Of a stretch of 64,000 nucleotides of DNA, positions 43,407 to 52,410 are shown piece after piece. Source of the stretch: an uncultured Roseiflexaceae bacterium. GTDB lineage: Bacteria; Chloroflexota; Chloroflexia; Chloroflexales; Roseiflexaceae. The position numbers and the translations under genes were made by a program. Under the pieces are notes generated by a model that did not search any database, was not told the origin of the DNA, and saw nothing but the letters and a program-made list of their open reading frames with translations. The first letter of the stretch is position 1. Every line of letters begins with the position of its first letter. The stretch is from contig CALKHR010000141.1 in NCBI GenBank assembly GCA_937988885.1, positions 50,228 to 114,227 of the forward strand. Direction: 5' to 3'.

Positions 43407-44710
43407 CACGCAATTGCCTGTTCAGTTGCTTCAGCAGCTGCGATACGGGCCTCGATACGTTCCATAAATGGGCCATAGCCATCTTCGCCACGCTCCCAGC
43501 GCTCCGCCAGCCAGCGCTCCCACAACTCGCCCGCTTCCTTCACCAATTCGGGCAGGCGTTGCTTGGCATCGGCCCCCAGCATGTGATTCAGCCACGTATA
43601 GCCGTAGCGCAAGTGCAGCGCCTCGTCGGCCCAATCGTAATCGCTATCCTGCGCCGATGTGTAATCGCCTAGAGATGCGTACTTCTCCTTGGCCTGCTGC
43701 TTGAAGCGGGGCGCATCGCGCTCAAAGTAGTAGAGCAACGCCAGCACGGTGAGCAGCCCGTGGCCCTGCTCGATGATCGCGTGATACGGGTCGCCCACCA
43801 TTGGGTAGTCGATGCCCATCTCGAAGCCCCAGGCAGTCAGGCGGCGAATGCCCATTTCGGCGTGGCGCTGCTCATCGTAGCCCCAGCGCGCCGCATCCAT
43901 ATAGAACTCCCAGGGCATATTCGCCCATTCCCACATCATCGCGCCAGGAACCTCGGCGGCCCACATCTCGTTGGCGTGGTCGATGGCGTACCACACTTGG
44001 CTCTCGCGGGGCGTGCGCGGCGGACGACGGGGACTCTCCACCACTGCGGGCGCAAAACGGGGATCGCGCACGGCGCGGGGCGGCACATGGTAGGCCGGGC
44101 GCCCTGCACAGGCATCCTTCAAAGGCAGATCGCTGCGCGGCCCAGTACCCAAAATACCGCCGATCGCAGATAAATATGTAGAGAGGTAATTGACCCACGG
44201 CTGGGCCGCAGCCACCTGATCGCTGTCTAAACCGGCCAACACCGGCTCGGCAGCCCGAAGATGGGCGCGCTCATCGATCAGGGTGTGCTCAATATGGTGC
44301 ACGCTCGGCGCGTCCAGCAGCGTATCACAGCCCGCAATATACTGTTCGTAAGCCGCGATCAGGGCAGGCTTTACGACGTGGTATATCCCTAATGCGAACT
44401 CGGCATCAGTTTGCGCGCGGGTCAATTCCCCTAGGAAAGATAGCAAGTCGGGATCGTGACGCGAATCAACATCGCGCCGGGGATAACGTAACTCAAGCAC
44501 ACGATTGCGGAAAGCATCAGCGTGGAGGGAATCCTGCCACCAGTGCCGTGGCACGAGGCTCTTCAACTCCCAATTACTGATCGACATATGCCAGCCGCCG
44601 AGTGCCCGTAACAACTCACGTTCGACCAGGTAGAGCCGCTGAAGTAACTGAGCAGACTCCTCAACTCCTCGTTGGGGAGTCAGGAAATTATTAAAGGTAT
44701 TCGTTGCCAT
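43406..44710 (-). CDS. ferritin-like diiron-site protein, putative oxygenase component
   Basis: 434 residues, largely helical. Three ExxH motifs are visible: E147-H150 (DERAH), E280-H283 (DEQRH) and E363-H366 (DEALH), with helix carboxylates such as E104 and E253. This fits one or two ferritin-like four-helix bundles and recalls DUF455/COG2833-type proteins around MPWEFYMDAARWGYDEQRHAE. Co-translation with a 2Fe-2S ferredoxin suggests an O2-dependent oxidation. Its place between a ROK kinase and a sugar transporter points to a sugar-derived substrate. I know no characterised close relative. Confidence 0.65.
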   Translation of the reverse strand: MATNTFNNFLTPQRGVEESAQLLQRLYLVERELLRALGGWHMSISNWELKSLVPRHWWQDSLHADAFRNRVLELRYPRRDVDSRHDPDLLSFLGELTRAQTDAEFALGIYHVVKPALIAAYEQYIAGCDTLLDAPSVHHIEHTLIDERAHLRAAEPVLAGLDSDQVAAAQPWVNYLSTYLSAIGGILGTGPRSDLPLKDACAGRPAYHVPPRAVRDPRFAPAVVESPRRPPRTPRESQVWYAIDHANEMWAAEVPGAMMWEWANMPWEFYMDAARWGYDEQRHAEMGIRRLTAWGFEMGIDYPMVGDPYHAIIEQGHGLLTVLALLYYFERDAPRFKQQAKEKYASLGDYTSAQDSDYDWADEALHLRYGYTWLNHMLGADAKQRLPELVKEAGELWERWLAERWERGEDGYGPFMERIEARIAAAEATEQAIA

Positions 44711-44807
44711 GGTGCCCCCTTAGTACGCTAGAAACGCGAGAATTGATACCGAAAAGCACCGTATCGATTGGCTTCGTAACCGTGTGAGGCGAGACACTCC
44801 GTACTGT

Positions 44808-45776
44808 CTATATCGACTTACCCAAAGAGCGAACAGGCGGCAGAACACTCGCGGCAGCACCGATCAGGCCAGCATCTGCACCGAGCGTTGCCATCAGAAT
44901 CGGCAGCGTGCGCCCGGTCTCGGCCCAAATGTGCGCACGTGTAGCTGCCTCGAAGCGTTGCCAGTACAACCCGCCGGCCATGCCCAATCCGCCGCCCATA
45001 ATCACCGCCTGTGGATCGAGCACATTGACCAACCATCCCACGCTCGCCCCGAGCGCAGCAGCAGCACTCGAAACCACCTCGATCGCGTGGTGATCGCCGG
45101 CCACCGCCGCCGCCACCACATCCCTGCCGCTCTGGATATGAGAATGAGCTAGAGCGTTATAGCGTTGCGCCAACGCCGGGCCGGAAGCGTACTCCTCCAG
45201 CGTAAAGCGCGTCAGATTGCCGCAACTCGTGCACGGTAGCATCAGCGGCTGCGTCGCCAATACCAGCGCATTCCCATGCGCGCCAGCGAACGGCACACCA
45301 TCCTGCACCAAACAACTACTGATGCCCGTACCGACCGAAATAAAGGTGAACAACTCGAATGCGCGGCCCGCGCCGTAGCGCGCCTCGGCCAAAGCATGCG
45401 CCCGCACATCGGCCTCGAACACCGTGGGAGCCAACTGCTCCAGGCGCGACTGCACAGGCAACTCGCGCCAATCGATCGTATGGCCGCTCGTGATGCGCCC
45501 TTCCCGATCCACCAGTTCGGGCACTCCCACGCCGATCCCCACCACCTCGTGATTCTGATCGGCGGCATGCGCGCACAACAACTCGGCCAAACGCAACACA
45601 TCCTCGAACACCGCCGCACCGCCCCGTTCAGGCCGCGTCGCGATCGACTGGCGCTCGATCACCGAGCCATCGCGCAAGGACACCAAACCACCCGCGATCT
45701 TGCTACCGCCTACATCAAGACCGATAGCAAAAAGCTGTTCGTGATTGGTTAGCCCCGCGTTGCCCATCGTATTCAT
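44808..45776 (-). CDS. ROK-family sugar kinase/regulator-like protein
   Basis: 322 residues with the ATP-site GLDVGGSKIAGGLV at the N-terminus, VGIGVGVPELVD, and FISVGTGISSCLV. This is the ROK family, mostly glucose or N-acetyl-sugar kinases; no DNA-binding domain. The usual zinc motif CxCGxxGCxE is degenerate (PCTSCGNLTRFTLEEYASG), so the metal site is altered. The ATG at 45776 lacks a good ribosome-binding site; ATG 45767 is also possible. Probably phosphorylates the imported sugar. Confidence 0.85.
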   Translation of the reverse strand: MNTMGNAGLTNHEQLFAIGLDVGGSKIAGGLVSLRDGSVIERQSIATRPERGGAAVFEDVLRLAELLCAHAADQNHEVVGIGVGVPELVDREGRITSGHTIDWRELPVQSRLEQLAPTVFEADVRAHALAEARYGAGRAFELFTFISVGTGISSCLVQDGVPFAGAHGNALVLATQPLMLPCTSCGNLTRFTLEEYASGPALAQRYNALAHSHIQSGRDVVAAAVAGDHHAIEVVSSAAAALGASVGWLVNVLDPQAVIMGGGLGMAGGLYWQRFEAATRAHIWAETGRTLPILMATLGADAGLIGAAASVLPPVRSLGKSI

Positions 45777-45814
45777 ATCGCTGTTGCACTGCCCGAAGCA
45801 AGCGTGTTAACAAC

Positions 45815-46672
45815 CTAACTCGCGGCCAAGTATTGTGGCGCCACGCCAAAGATCAGCTTCGCGGTCGCGCCAGAAATGTTGTAGTACTGGTACGACACGC
45901 CCTCAGGAACATAGAACCCATCGCCAGCCTTCAACTCGAACCAACGCTGACCCTCGTTCTCGGGCACCCGCACATTCAGGGTTCCCTCCACCACATACAA
46001 GCTCAGATCCCCGCCGTGGCAGCGCCGATCGCTCTGTTGGCCGGGCAACAACTCGATCGTGCCGACCGTCAGATGCTCAGTCGATGCAATGAGGCCAACC
46101 AACACATGGTGCTCGTGGCCCTCCATCCGCCAGAGCAGATCCGCATTGCGCATCACCACGAACGAGTCGTCTGCGCGGGCCTCGGCGCGCTCCATTGGCC
46201 AGCGCCCCAGCCACTGGTTCTGCGTATAGAGACTCGACTCCAAGTACGGTCGGGTTCGCGCATAACTGCCGGTGGTGCCCTTCGAGGGCGGCGGCGCAAG
46301 GAGCTCCAACACCCGCAGCGGCTCAGTGCTGTAGTTGAACGCATGGTGCCAGGTATCACGTCGGAAAAACACCGACTCGCCCTTCTCGGCCCGCTGCACC
46401 TCGCCCGTCTCGGGGTTGATGATCACCATCACACCGCTCAACACGTAGAGCACCTCATCGGCGCCGAACACCGTGCGATACTCTCGCGAATGCCCGAACA
46501 TCCGGCCCGGAAGCAGACCAAACACCAACTGATGAATCTTCGCACTGGAGACATAGATCCAATCGGCCACCTCACCAGCCTCAGGATCGCCCCACAAATG
46601 CCGCGCAGCCGTCTCATATGGAATATGCGCGGGGCCATCGAATACCGGACGTGGCGAAGGACTATACCCCAT
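45815..46672 (-). CDS. two-cupin (bicupin) protein
   Basis: 285 residues with two cupin barrels. The first is about 50-125 (GADEVLYVLSGVMVII, WHHAFNYS) and the second about 180-280 (CHGGDLSLYVVEGTLNV, YVPEGVSYQYYNIS). Cupins of this kind are isomerases, dioxygenases or sugar sensors; the reaction is unknown. The ATG at 46672 has GAGGAG. It lies between the GntR regulator and the kinase. Confidence 0.82.
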   Translation of the reverse strand: MGYSPSPRPVFDGPAHIPYETAARHLWGDPEAGEVADWIYVSSAKIHQLVFGLLPGRMFGHSREYRTVFGADEVLYVLSGVMVIINPETGEVQRAEKGESVFFRRDTWHHAFNYSTEPLRVLELLAPPPSKGTTGSYARTRPYLESSLYTQNQWLGRWPMERAEARADDSFVVMRNADLLWRMEGHEHHVLVGLIASTEHLTVGTIELLPGQQSDRRCHGGDLSLYVVEGTLNVRVPENEGQRWFELKAGDGFYVPEGVSYQYYNISGATAKLIFGVAPQYLAAS

Positions 46673-46698
46673 TGCGATGCTCCTCTATTCCCGCGAAT

Positions 46699-47484
46699 CT
46701 ACGCCAGCACAATACCAACACGTGGTATCCCAACCGCGTCAGCATCGTCCCAAACTGTGCGCTCGCTGGAGAAACTAAACTTAAATCGATCGCCACGATA
46801 GATCGCCTTGAAGAACTCCACCGGACGATCCTGCTCATCGTAGGTCACGCCCTCGAGCAGGATCATCGCGGTTCCTGGTGCAATACCGAACAAATCGCTC
46901 TCATAGCTGTTCGCCGCCGTCGCCTCCAGCGTCTGGCGCGCCCGCTTCAGCCGCAGCCCGCCGAGCTGCTCCAACGCCGCGTACAGCGACTGCTTGGCCA
47001 GATCAGCCTGCATCAAATCGGGGCACAGCGCAATCGGCACATAGCTTGTCTCCAGCAACAAGGGCAGATCGTTCGATAAACGCAGGCGCACCACCTTCAG
47101 CACCGTTTCACCGGGGCGGCATTGCAGCTCATTCGCCACACGCAGCGGCGGCAACTCCACCACCTGCTCCAACACCCGCGACACAGCCTGGCCACCGTGC
47201 CGCATAATCTCCTCGGTGAAACCCAGCAGATGCAGCGCATCCTGCGTCAACTTCGGCTCCGCCACAAACGTGCCCAGCCCATGGCGCACCACCAGCGCAC
47301 CCTCCTTCACCAGATACGTGATCGCCTGCCGAGCCGTCATCCGGCTAATGCCGTGCTGCTCGCTCAGCGTACGCTCCGAAGGAACCTGATCGCCGGGGCG
47401 CAACACGCCCTCCCGAATCTGCTCTCGCAATAATTCGGCGAGTTGATAATACAAAGGGATGGGACTGTTTTTGTGTAGAGCCAT
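46699..47484 (-). CDS. GntR/HutC-family regulator with UTRA effector domain
   Basis: 261 residues: an N-terminal winged helix (PLYYQLAELLREQI, PSERTLSEQHGISRMTARQA) and a C-terminal UTRA ligand domain (ETSYVPIALCPDL, ILLEGVTYDEQDRPVEFF). The ATG at 47484 is preferred over the longer frame because MALHKNSPIPLYYQ is the canonical start. It likely represses the cluster and itself through operators at 47505-47514 and 47669-47678, with a sugar phosphate as inducer (inference). Confidence 0.92.
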   Translation of the reverse strand: MALHKNSPIPLYYQLAELLREQIREGVLRPGDQVPSERTLSEQHGISRMTARQAITYLVKEGALVVRHGLGTFVAEPKLTQDALHLLGFTEEIMRHGGQAVSRVLEQVVELPPLRVANELQCRPGETVLKVVRLRLSNDLPLLLETSYVPIALCPDLMQADLAKQSLYAALEQLGGLRLKRARQTLEATAANSYESDLFGIAPGTAMILLEGVTYDEQDRPVEFFKAIYRGDRFKFSFSSERTVWDDADAVGIPRVGIVLA

Positions 47485-47504
47485 TGATATCAGAAAACTA
47501 TAGA

Positions 47505-47560
47505 GGTCTATACCAGTGAACCACTGCTGTGATGATAGAACATGAACTTTCATTTGTCAA
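47505..47560 (-). promoter_or_regulatory. promoter of the sugar cluster with GntR operator 1
   Basis: TTGACA (47555-47560), 17 bp, TATCAT (47532-47537) on the minus strand, followed at 47505-47514 by GGTCTATACC. That sequence contains GT-N-TA-N-AC, the HutC-subfamily consensus. The operator lies about 10-20 bp past the start site, suited to blocking initiation or elongation. Confidence 0.7.
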
Positions 47561-47668
47561 GATGCAGCATAGCAATAACAAATATTACATATAGAGCATA
47601 TAGAAGCCATAAAATGACACAGAACCTAACAATTCCTATGTACGATCGAACTAGTGAGAACATTTAGA

Positions 47669-47678
47669 GGTCTATACC
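47669..47678 (-). promoter_or_regulatory. GntR operator 2
   Basis: A second GGTCTATACC, 164 bp from operator 1, with shared flank TAGAGGTCTATACCA. Two sites might allow looping. Confidence 0.6.
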
Positions 47679-47684
47679 ACCGGC

Positions 47685-47945
47685 CTAAGAACGCCAGTGT
47701 ATTTGGGGAAGAAAAAGCAGCCAGCGCCTGAGCGCCCGTCGCTACGGGGTAACAACGTCGTGCACAACGTGTGCGCGCTCGGACAGCGATGGCGCTGCGC
47801 GCCACAACGCGCGCACGTTACGCGCTGCTCCGCAGCGCATGGCTGCGCCGCCCTCACGCCGTGGCGACTATTCGGTCACAAGGCGACAGGTGATGAACGT
47901 GGAATCTGTGGACGAATCGTCAGATTATGCGCAGCAACGCCACCC
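47685..47945. other. GC-rich non-coding stretch with inverted repeats
   Basis: No supported gene. Long CG-alternating segments include ACGTGTGCGCGC with GCGCGCACGT some 45 bp apart and CGCTGC/GCAGCG. It may be a worn repeat or transposon remnant. Confidence 0.3.
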
Positions 47946-47948
47946 GCG

Positions 47949-47977
47949 TTGACACCCCTATCCGTTAATGATATAAT
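47949..47977 (+). promoter_or_regulatory. znu operon promoter, perfect consensus
   Basis: TTGACA (47949-47954), 17 bp, TATAAT (47972-47977). The transcript leader is about 170 nt. No clear Zur box was recognised; a repressor site may overlap the -10. Confidence 0.75.
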
Positions 47978-48156
47978 GTATCTATAAGCAACGGAGCACA
48001 CAACCAGAGAAGACCTAATTCCTTAGCAGAAAAACCAAAATGGCTCGTTGTAGCACCCTGCTATAAGGAAAAATAGTATCAATCTTGTACACTCCAAAAG
48101 CTAGCTGAACTGCAATGAGGCGGCAGCGGCGAGGAAACTCAAAGGACTCAAAACTC

Positions 48157-49104
48157 ATGCGCCAAGCACTCATCCTCATCCTAGCTGCACTTCTGACCGC
48201 CTGCGGCACCAATACAGCATCCACCACCGAAGCAAACACAAACAACCTGCGCGTCGTCGCCACCTTCAGCATCCTGGGCGACCTCGTGCAGAACGTCGGC
48301 GGCGAACATATCACCCTGCACACCCTCGTCGGTCCCGGCGGCGACGCACACACCTTCGACCCAAGCCCCGCCGATAGCGTCGCCCTCGTTGAAGCCAAGC
48401 TGATCATCGAAAACGGCCTCGCCTTCGAGCCGTGGCTCGACGACCTGTACAGCGCCTCCGGCTCGCAGGCCAAGCGCATCGTCGCCACCGCCAACGTCAC
48501 ACCGCTGCCCGCCGAAGACGAGCACGCCGACGAAGACGACGATCACGACGAAGCCGACCACGATCACGGCGAATACGATCCGCATGTCTGGAGCGATGTC
48601 GCCAACACCATGCGCATGGTCGAAACCATCCGCGACGCCCTCGTCGAAGCCGATCCTGAACACGCCGCCGACTACCGCGCCAACGCCGAGCGCTACCTGG
48701 CCGAACTCCAGAAACTCGACGATGAGATCGTCGCGCAGACCAACACCCTGCCGCCCGAGCGCCGCAAACTTGTCACCGCGCACGACACCATGCGCTACTT
48801 CGCCAACCGCTACGGCTACGAGATCGTCGGCACCGCGCTTGGCTCGCTCTCCACCGAAACCGCCGACCCATCGGCAGGCGAACTGGTCGCGCTCGTCGAG
48901 CAAATCAAAGCCGCCAACGTACCAGCCATCTTCGCCGAGAACGTACAGAGCGCCCGCCTCATGGAACGCATCGCCCAGGAAGCAGGTGTGAAGATCGCGC
49001 CCACCCTCTACTCCGATGCGCTTGGCGAATCGGACAGCGAAGGGGCTACATATCTCGCGATGATACGGTACAATATAACGACCATAGTGACGGCATTAAA
49101 GTAG
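48157..49104 (+). CDS. znuA: zinc/manganese ABC transporter substrate-binding lipoprotein
   Basis: 315 residues. Signal peptide with lipobox LLTACG; mature ZnuA-like fold with DAHTFDPSPADS, a His/Asp/Glu-rich loop (about residues 115-140) typical of zinc-binding members, DPHVW, and TAHDTMRYFANRYG. Captures metal outside the membrane. The ATG at 48157 is used because it begins the signal peptide. It heads znuA-znuC-znuB. Confidence 0.9.
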   Translation: MRQALILILAALLTACGTNTASTTEANTNNLRVVATFSILGDLVQNVGGEHITLHTLVGPGGDAHTFDPSPADSVALVEAKLIIENGLAFEPWLDDLYSASGSQAKRIVATANVTPLPAEDEHADEDDDHDEADHDHGEYDPHVWSDVANTMRMVETIRDALVEADPEHAADYRANAERYLAELQKLDDEIVAQTNTLPPERRKLVTAHDTMRYFANRYGYEIVGTALGSLSTETADPSAGELVALVEQIKAANVPAIFAENVQSARLMERIAQEAGVKIAPTLYSDALGESDSEGATYLAMIRYNITTIVTALK

Positions 49105-49109
49105 AAACA

Positions 49110-49883
49110 ATGCAAGGCTTGTACTTACCATACGGACGCCGACGGCATGTCGAAGGCACCCCCGACGCACCAGCAGTTTTGGTGCGTCAACTGCGTGCTG
49201 GGCACCCGGGCGCCGATACCGATGCGCTAGAAGGCATCGACCTCTCCGTACCGAGTGGCTCGCGGGCCGCACTGGTCGGCTCAAACGGCGCGGGCAAATC
49301 GACACTGCTCAAAGCCATCGCGGGGCTGCTGCCGATACGCTCCGGCCAGATCTTCGTGTTTGGCAAACCAGTTGGCGTCTGCCACCAGCGCGTCGCCTAC
49401 CTGCCGCAGCGGGGCGACCTCGATTGGCGCTTCCCCGTCAGCGTGCGGCGCCTCGTGCTCACCGGGCGCTACGTCCACCTCGGCTGGTTGCGTCGGCCAT
49501 CGCGCGCCGATTGGGCGATCGCCGACGAAATGCTCGAACAACTCGGCATCGCCGACCTCGCCGACCGACAGATCGGCGAACTCTCCGGCGGCCAACAGCA
49601 GCGTGCGCTCTTTGCGCGGGCCTTGGCGCAGCAAGCCGACCTGCTTCTGCTCGACGAACCGCTCAACGCCGTCGATACCAACACGCGCGAAGTCATCGCC
49701 AACGTGCTGGAGAAACTTCACCAACAAGGCAAAACCTTCATCATCGCCACGCACGACCTTGGTCGCCTCGAAGCCGATTTCGACCAAGCACTCTACCTCA
49801 GCGGGGGGCACATGGTGCCACCTCCGCCTGGCTCGTTTGTCGCCCCCGCCCTGCAGCAGGAGATCGTATGGACTGGCTCGTAG
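49110..49883 (+). CDS. znuC: metal ABC transporter ATP-binding protein
   Basis: 257-residue ABC ATPase with Walker A GSNGAGKS, signature LSGGQQQR, Walker B LLLLDEP and the switch His in IATHD. It powers metal import with ZnuA/ZnuB. It starts 5 bp after znuA and overlaps znuB. The first 20 residues before the ABC core are not conserved in what I recall, so the start may be a little later. Confidence 0.9.
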   Translation: MQGLYLPYGRRRHVEGTPDAPAVLVRQLRAGHPGADTDALEGIDLSVPSGSRAALVGSNGAGKSTLLKAIAGLLPIRSGQIFVFGKPVGVCHQRVAYLPQRGDLDWRFPVSVRRLVLTGRYVHLGWLRRPSRADWAIADEMLEQLGIADLADRQIGELSGGQQQRALFARALAQQADLLLLDEPLNAVDTNTREVIANVLEKLHQQGKTFIIATHDLGRLEADFDQALYLSGGHMVPPPPGSFVAPALQQEIVWTGS

Positions 49884-50683
49884 CGCCCTTGCGCTACTCG
49901 TTTATGCAGACTGGCCTCATCGCAGTAGCGCTTGTGGGCCTCACCTGCGCCTTGCTGGGTGTCTACGTTGTGCTGCGGCGCATGGCCTTCATCGGCGATG
50001 CGCTCTCCCACACCGTGTTGCCCGGCCTCGTGGTCGCCTATTTGCGCGGCTGGAACCTGCTCACCGGAGCAGTCATCGCAGGCATACTGACCGCGCTCGG
50101 CATCAGTTGGCTCTCGCGCCGCAGCGAAGTGCGCGAGGACACGGCGATCGGCGTCATGTTCACGGGGATGTTCGCGCTAGGCATCTTGCTCATCAGCACC
50201 GTGCGCTCGTTTCGCGATCTCTCGCACATGCTGTTCGGCAACATCCTGGGCGTCACACGGGGTGACCTGATCTTCATCGCCATCGTAGCCGCCCTCGTGG
50301 TGATCGTCCTGATCGTCTTTCACAAAGAACTGGAACTCACCTCGTTCGACCCGACCCACGCCGAAGTGATCGGGTTGCGCGCCGATACGCTGCGCACCGT
50401 ACTGCTCGTACTGCTCGCGTTGGCGGTAGTTGCGGGGATTCAAGCGGTGGGGGTGGTGCTGACCAGCGCGCTGCTCGTGACACCTGCGGCCACAGCGGCA
50501 CTGCTCACCAATCGGCTGCCACGCATGATGGTCCTTGCGACGGTGATCGCGGTCGGCTCGGGGATCATCGGGCTGTATGCCTCGTACTATTTTGAGGTAT
50601 CGTCGGGGGCGGCGATTGTACTCTCGTGTACGGCCTGTTTCGCCATCGCGTGGCTGTTTCGCACCATTCGCACAAGCCAATAG
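49868..50683 (+). CDS. znuB: metal ABC transporter permease
   Basis: 271 residues with seven to eight membrane helices of the ABC-3 family (RRMAFIGDALSHTVLPGLVVAY, LLVTPAATAALLTNRLP). The ATG at 49868 overlaps znuC by 16 bp; the much longer open frame upstream lies in the znuC reading shadow. It ends 3 bp from the convergent zur gene. Confidence 0.92.
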   Translation: MDWLVAPLRYSFMQTGLIAVALVGLTCALLGVYVVLRRMAFIGDALSHTVLPGLVVAYLRGWNLLTGAVIAGILTALGISWLSRRSEVREDTAIGVMFTGMFALGILLISTVRSFRDLSHMLFGNILGVTRGDLIFIAIVAALVVIVLIVFHKELELTSFDPTHAEVIGLRADTLRTVLLVLLALAVVAGIQAVGVVLTSALLVTPAATAALLTNRLPRMMVLATVIAVGSGIIGLYASYYFEVSSGAAIVLSCTACFAIAWLFRTIRTSQ

Positions 50684-50686
50684 CCG

Positions 50687-51133
50687 CTAGGCACGGCGCT
50701 GACACGACTGGCACACGCCGTAGATCTCAAGCCAGTGGTCATCGACGCGGAAGTTCAGCCGTCGTGCCAGACCACCCATCAGCGCATCGATATCGCAGCC
50801 CTCGAACGCCGCGACCATCCCGCAATGCTTGCACACCATGTGGTGCTGGTGGCCCTGCTCGACAGGCACATAGGCATGATCGTCGTTGGTGGAATCCTTC
50901 TCGGGACTCCAGTGCACGCGGGCAAGCCAACGGTCGGCTAAAAGCAACTCGACCGTGCGATAGACGGTTGCCCGCCCGATCGGCCCCTGTTCGCCTCCCA
51001 CATCGCGGAACAACTGCTCGGTAGTGAACGGCTGGCTATACTGGACGATCCTATCAAGAATCACGCGCCGAGGTTCGGTCACCCGGTGACCGTGCTCGCT
51101 CAAATGCGTGAGTACATGCGAAACCCAGGACAT
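50687..51133 (-). CDS. Fur-family metalloregulator, probably Zur
   Basis: 148 residues: winged helix (VTEPRRVILDRIVQY, GRATVYRTVELLL) and a dimer domain with metal ligands HQHHMVC, the pairs CKHCG and CQSCQ for a structural zinc. The adjacent znu genes favour zinc sensing (inference). The ATG at 51133 has GGAG seven bases upstream. The promoter TTCACA-17-TATAAT at 51257-51285 gives a leader of about 115 nt. Confidence 0.88.
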   Translation of the reverse strand: MSWVSHVLTHLSEHGHRVTEPRRVILDRIVQYSQPFTTEQLFRDVGGEQGPIGRATVYRTVELLLADRWLARVHWSPEKDSTNDDHAYVPVEQGHQHHMVCKHCGMVAAFEGCDIDALMGGLARRLNFRVDDHWLEIYGVCQSCQRRA

Positions 51134-51496
51134 AGCCATCTCCTTCAATACCTTTGCAATTCAAATACGTCCAAGCAGATGCTGGCCAGGAGCCTTCCCA
51201 ACCAAAGCGAAACGTGCCGCTATCAACATCAGCATAGCTTATTGTGAATTAGTCTCATTATAGCATGCTCCTCAGCGATGTGAAGGCGGGAACATAAACG
51301 TTCCCTAAAGAAGCGGCCATAATACGAGCAGAGTTGATAACAAGGGCTTAATCTTTGTTCTGTAAACTATACCCATGACAAAACATGCAGCCGAAGCCCG
51401 CAGCAATCTGTACCGTGCGAGAATAGCGCAAGATACGCCCTAGCAAAAGGCGATACAATCGGTACAATACAGAGATACAAATTCAATGGAGGATAT
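51134..51496. other. divergent intergenic region
   Basis: Holds the zur promoter (51257-51285, minus strand) and a weak plus-strand -10 TACAAT (51463-51468). No gene is supported. Confidence 0.45.
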
Positions 51497-52393
51497 ATGA
51501 CTCAGGAACAGAAAACGAATAACAAACAACGTTCAGCAACCGAAATAATTGTGGCCGAAGGGTTTGACCTCACAGCTCCGTCCTCGTCCGAGCCACCATC
51601 GTTGCCGATGGTGCGTGATGTGGTCATTCGAATGCCCACACGCCATAACACCAAGTTGCAGCAGATCATCGACCGCGTCAATCAAGACGACGAACTGTAT
51701 ATGTTCTGGCGCTGCGCCAACATCAACGCCGTCGATCGCTTGGGAATGAGCGACCATGGCCCCGTTCACGTACAGATCGTCTCCAACATCGGCCTCAAAC
51801 TGCTGCGCCTGTTGATCAACCAGGGCATTGTGCCGAGCATCGTGACCAACCACGCGCTCACCAACGACGACGCTGAGATCGTCGTGGTGCTCGGCGCGCT
51901 CATGCACGACCTCGGTATGGCCATTCACCGCGACGATCACGAACGCTTCAGCCTGATCCTGGCCACGATGAAGCTACGCGAACTGCTCGACGGCATCTAC
52001 GATGTCGCCGCCCGCACCGTGATAATGTCCGAGGTGTTGCACGCGATCATCTCGCATCGCTCCGATGGCCGACCGCTCACGCTGGAGGCGGGCGTGGTGC
52101 GCATCGCCGATGCGCTCGACATCGCCAAGGGTCGCTCGCGCATCGCGTTCGAGGCGGGCAAGATCAATATTCACTCGCTATCGGCGGCGGCTATCGACCA
52201 TATCGAAATTCAGCAGGGCGATCACAAACCCGTGCGCATCGTGGTTGATATGCTGAACTCGGCGGGAGTCTTTCAGATCGATGAGCTCCTGAAGGAGAAA
52301 CTGAGTGGTTCAGGTTTGGAGCCCTACATGGAGATTGTGGCGACCATCAAAGGCGAGACCGAGAAGAAACTGGTCGAAGTCTTTCGCGTTTAA
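51497..52393 (+). CDS. HD-domain phosphohydrolase-like protein
   Basis: 298 residues. HD-superfamily metal motif with SDHGPVHVQ, ALMHDLGMAIHRDDHE, ISHRS and VVRIADALDIAKGRSR. The N-terminal 50 residues look disordered. Relatives hydrolyse nucleotides or act on RNA; the substrate is unknown. The ATG at 51497 has GGAGG. Confidence 0.78.
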   Translation: MTQEQKTNNKQRSATEIIVAEGFDLTAPSSSEPPSLPMVRDVVIRMPTRHNTKLQQIIDRVNQDDELYMFWRCANINAVDRLGMSDHGPVHVQIVSNIGLKLLRLLINQGIVPSIVTNHALTNDDAEIVVVLGALMHDLGMAIHRDDHERFSLILATMKLRELLDGIYDVAARTVIMSEVLHAIISHRSDGRPLTLEAGVVRIADALDIAKGRSRIAFEAGKINIHSLSAAAIDHIEIQQGDHKPVRIVVDMLNSAGVFQIDELLKEKLSGSGLEPYMEIVATIKGETEKKLVEVFRV

Positions 52394-52410
52394 GCCCCAA
52401 GCACACAACG

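Noticed and set aside
47672..47857. Small minus-strand frame in the GC-rich gap before znuA
   Set aside because: It lies in inverted-repeat sequence, overlaps GntR operator 2, and the translation looks random.
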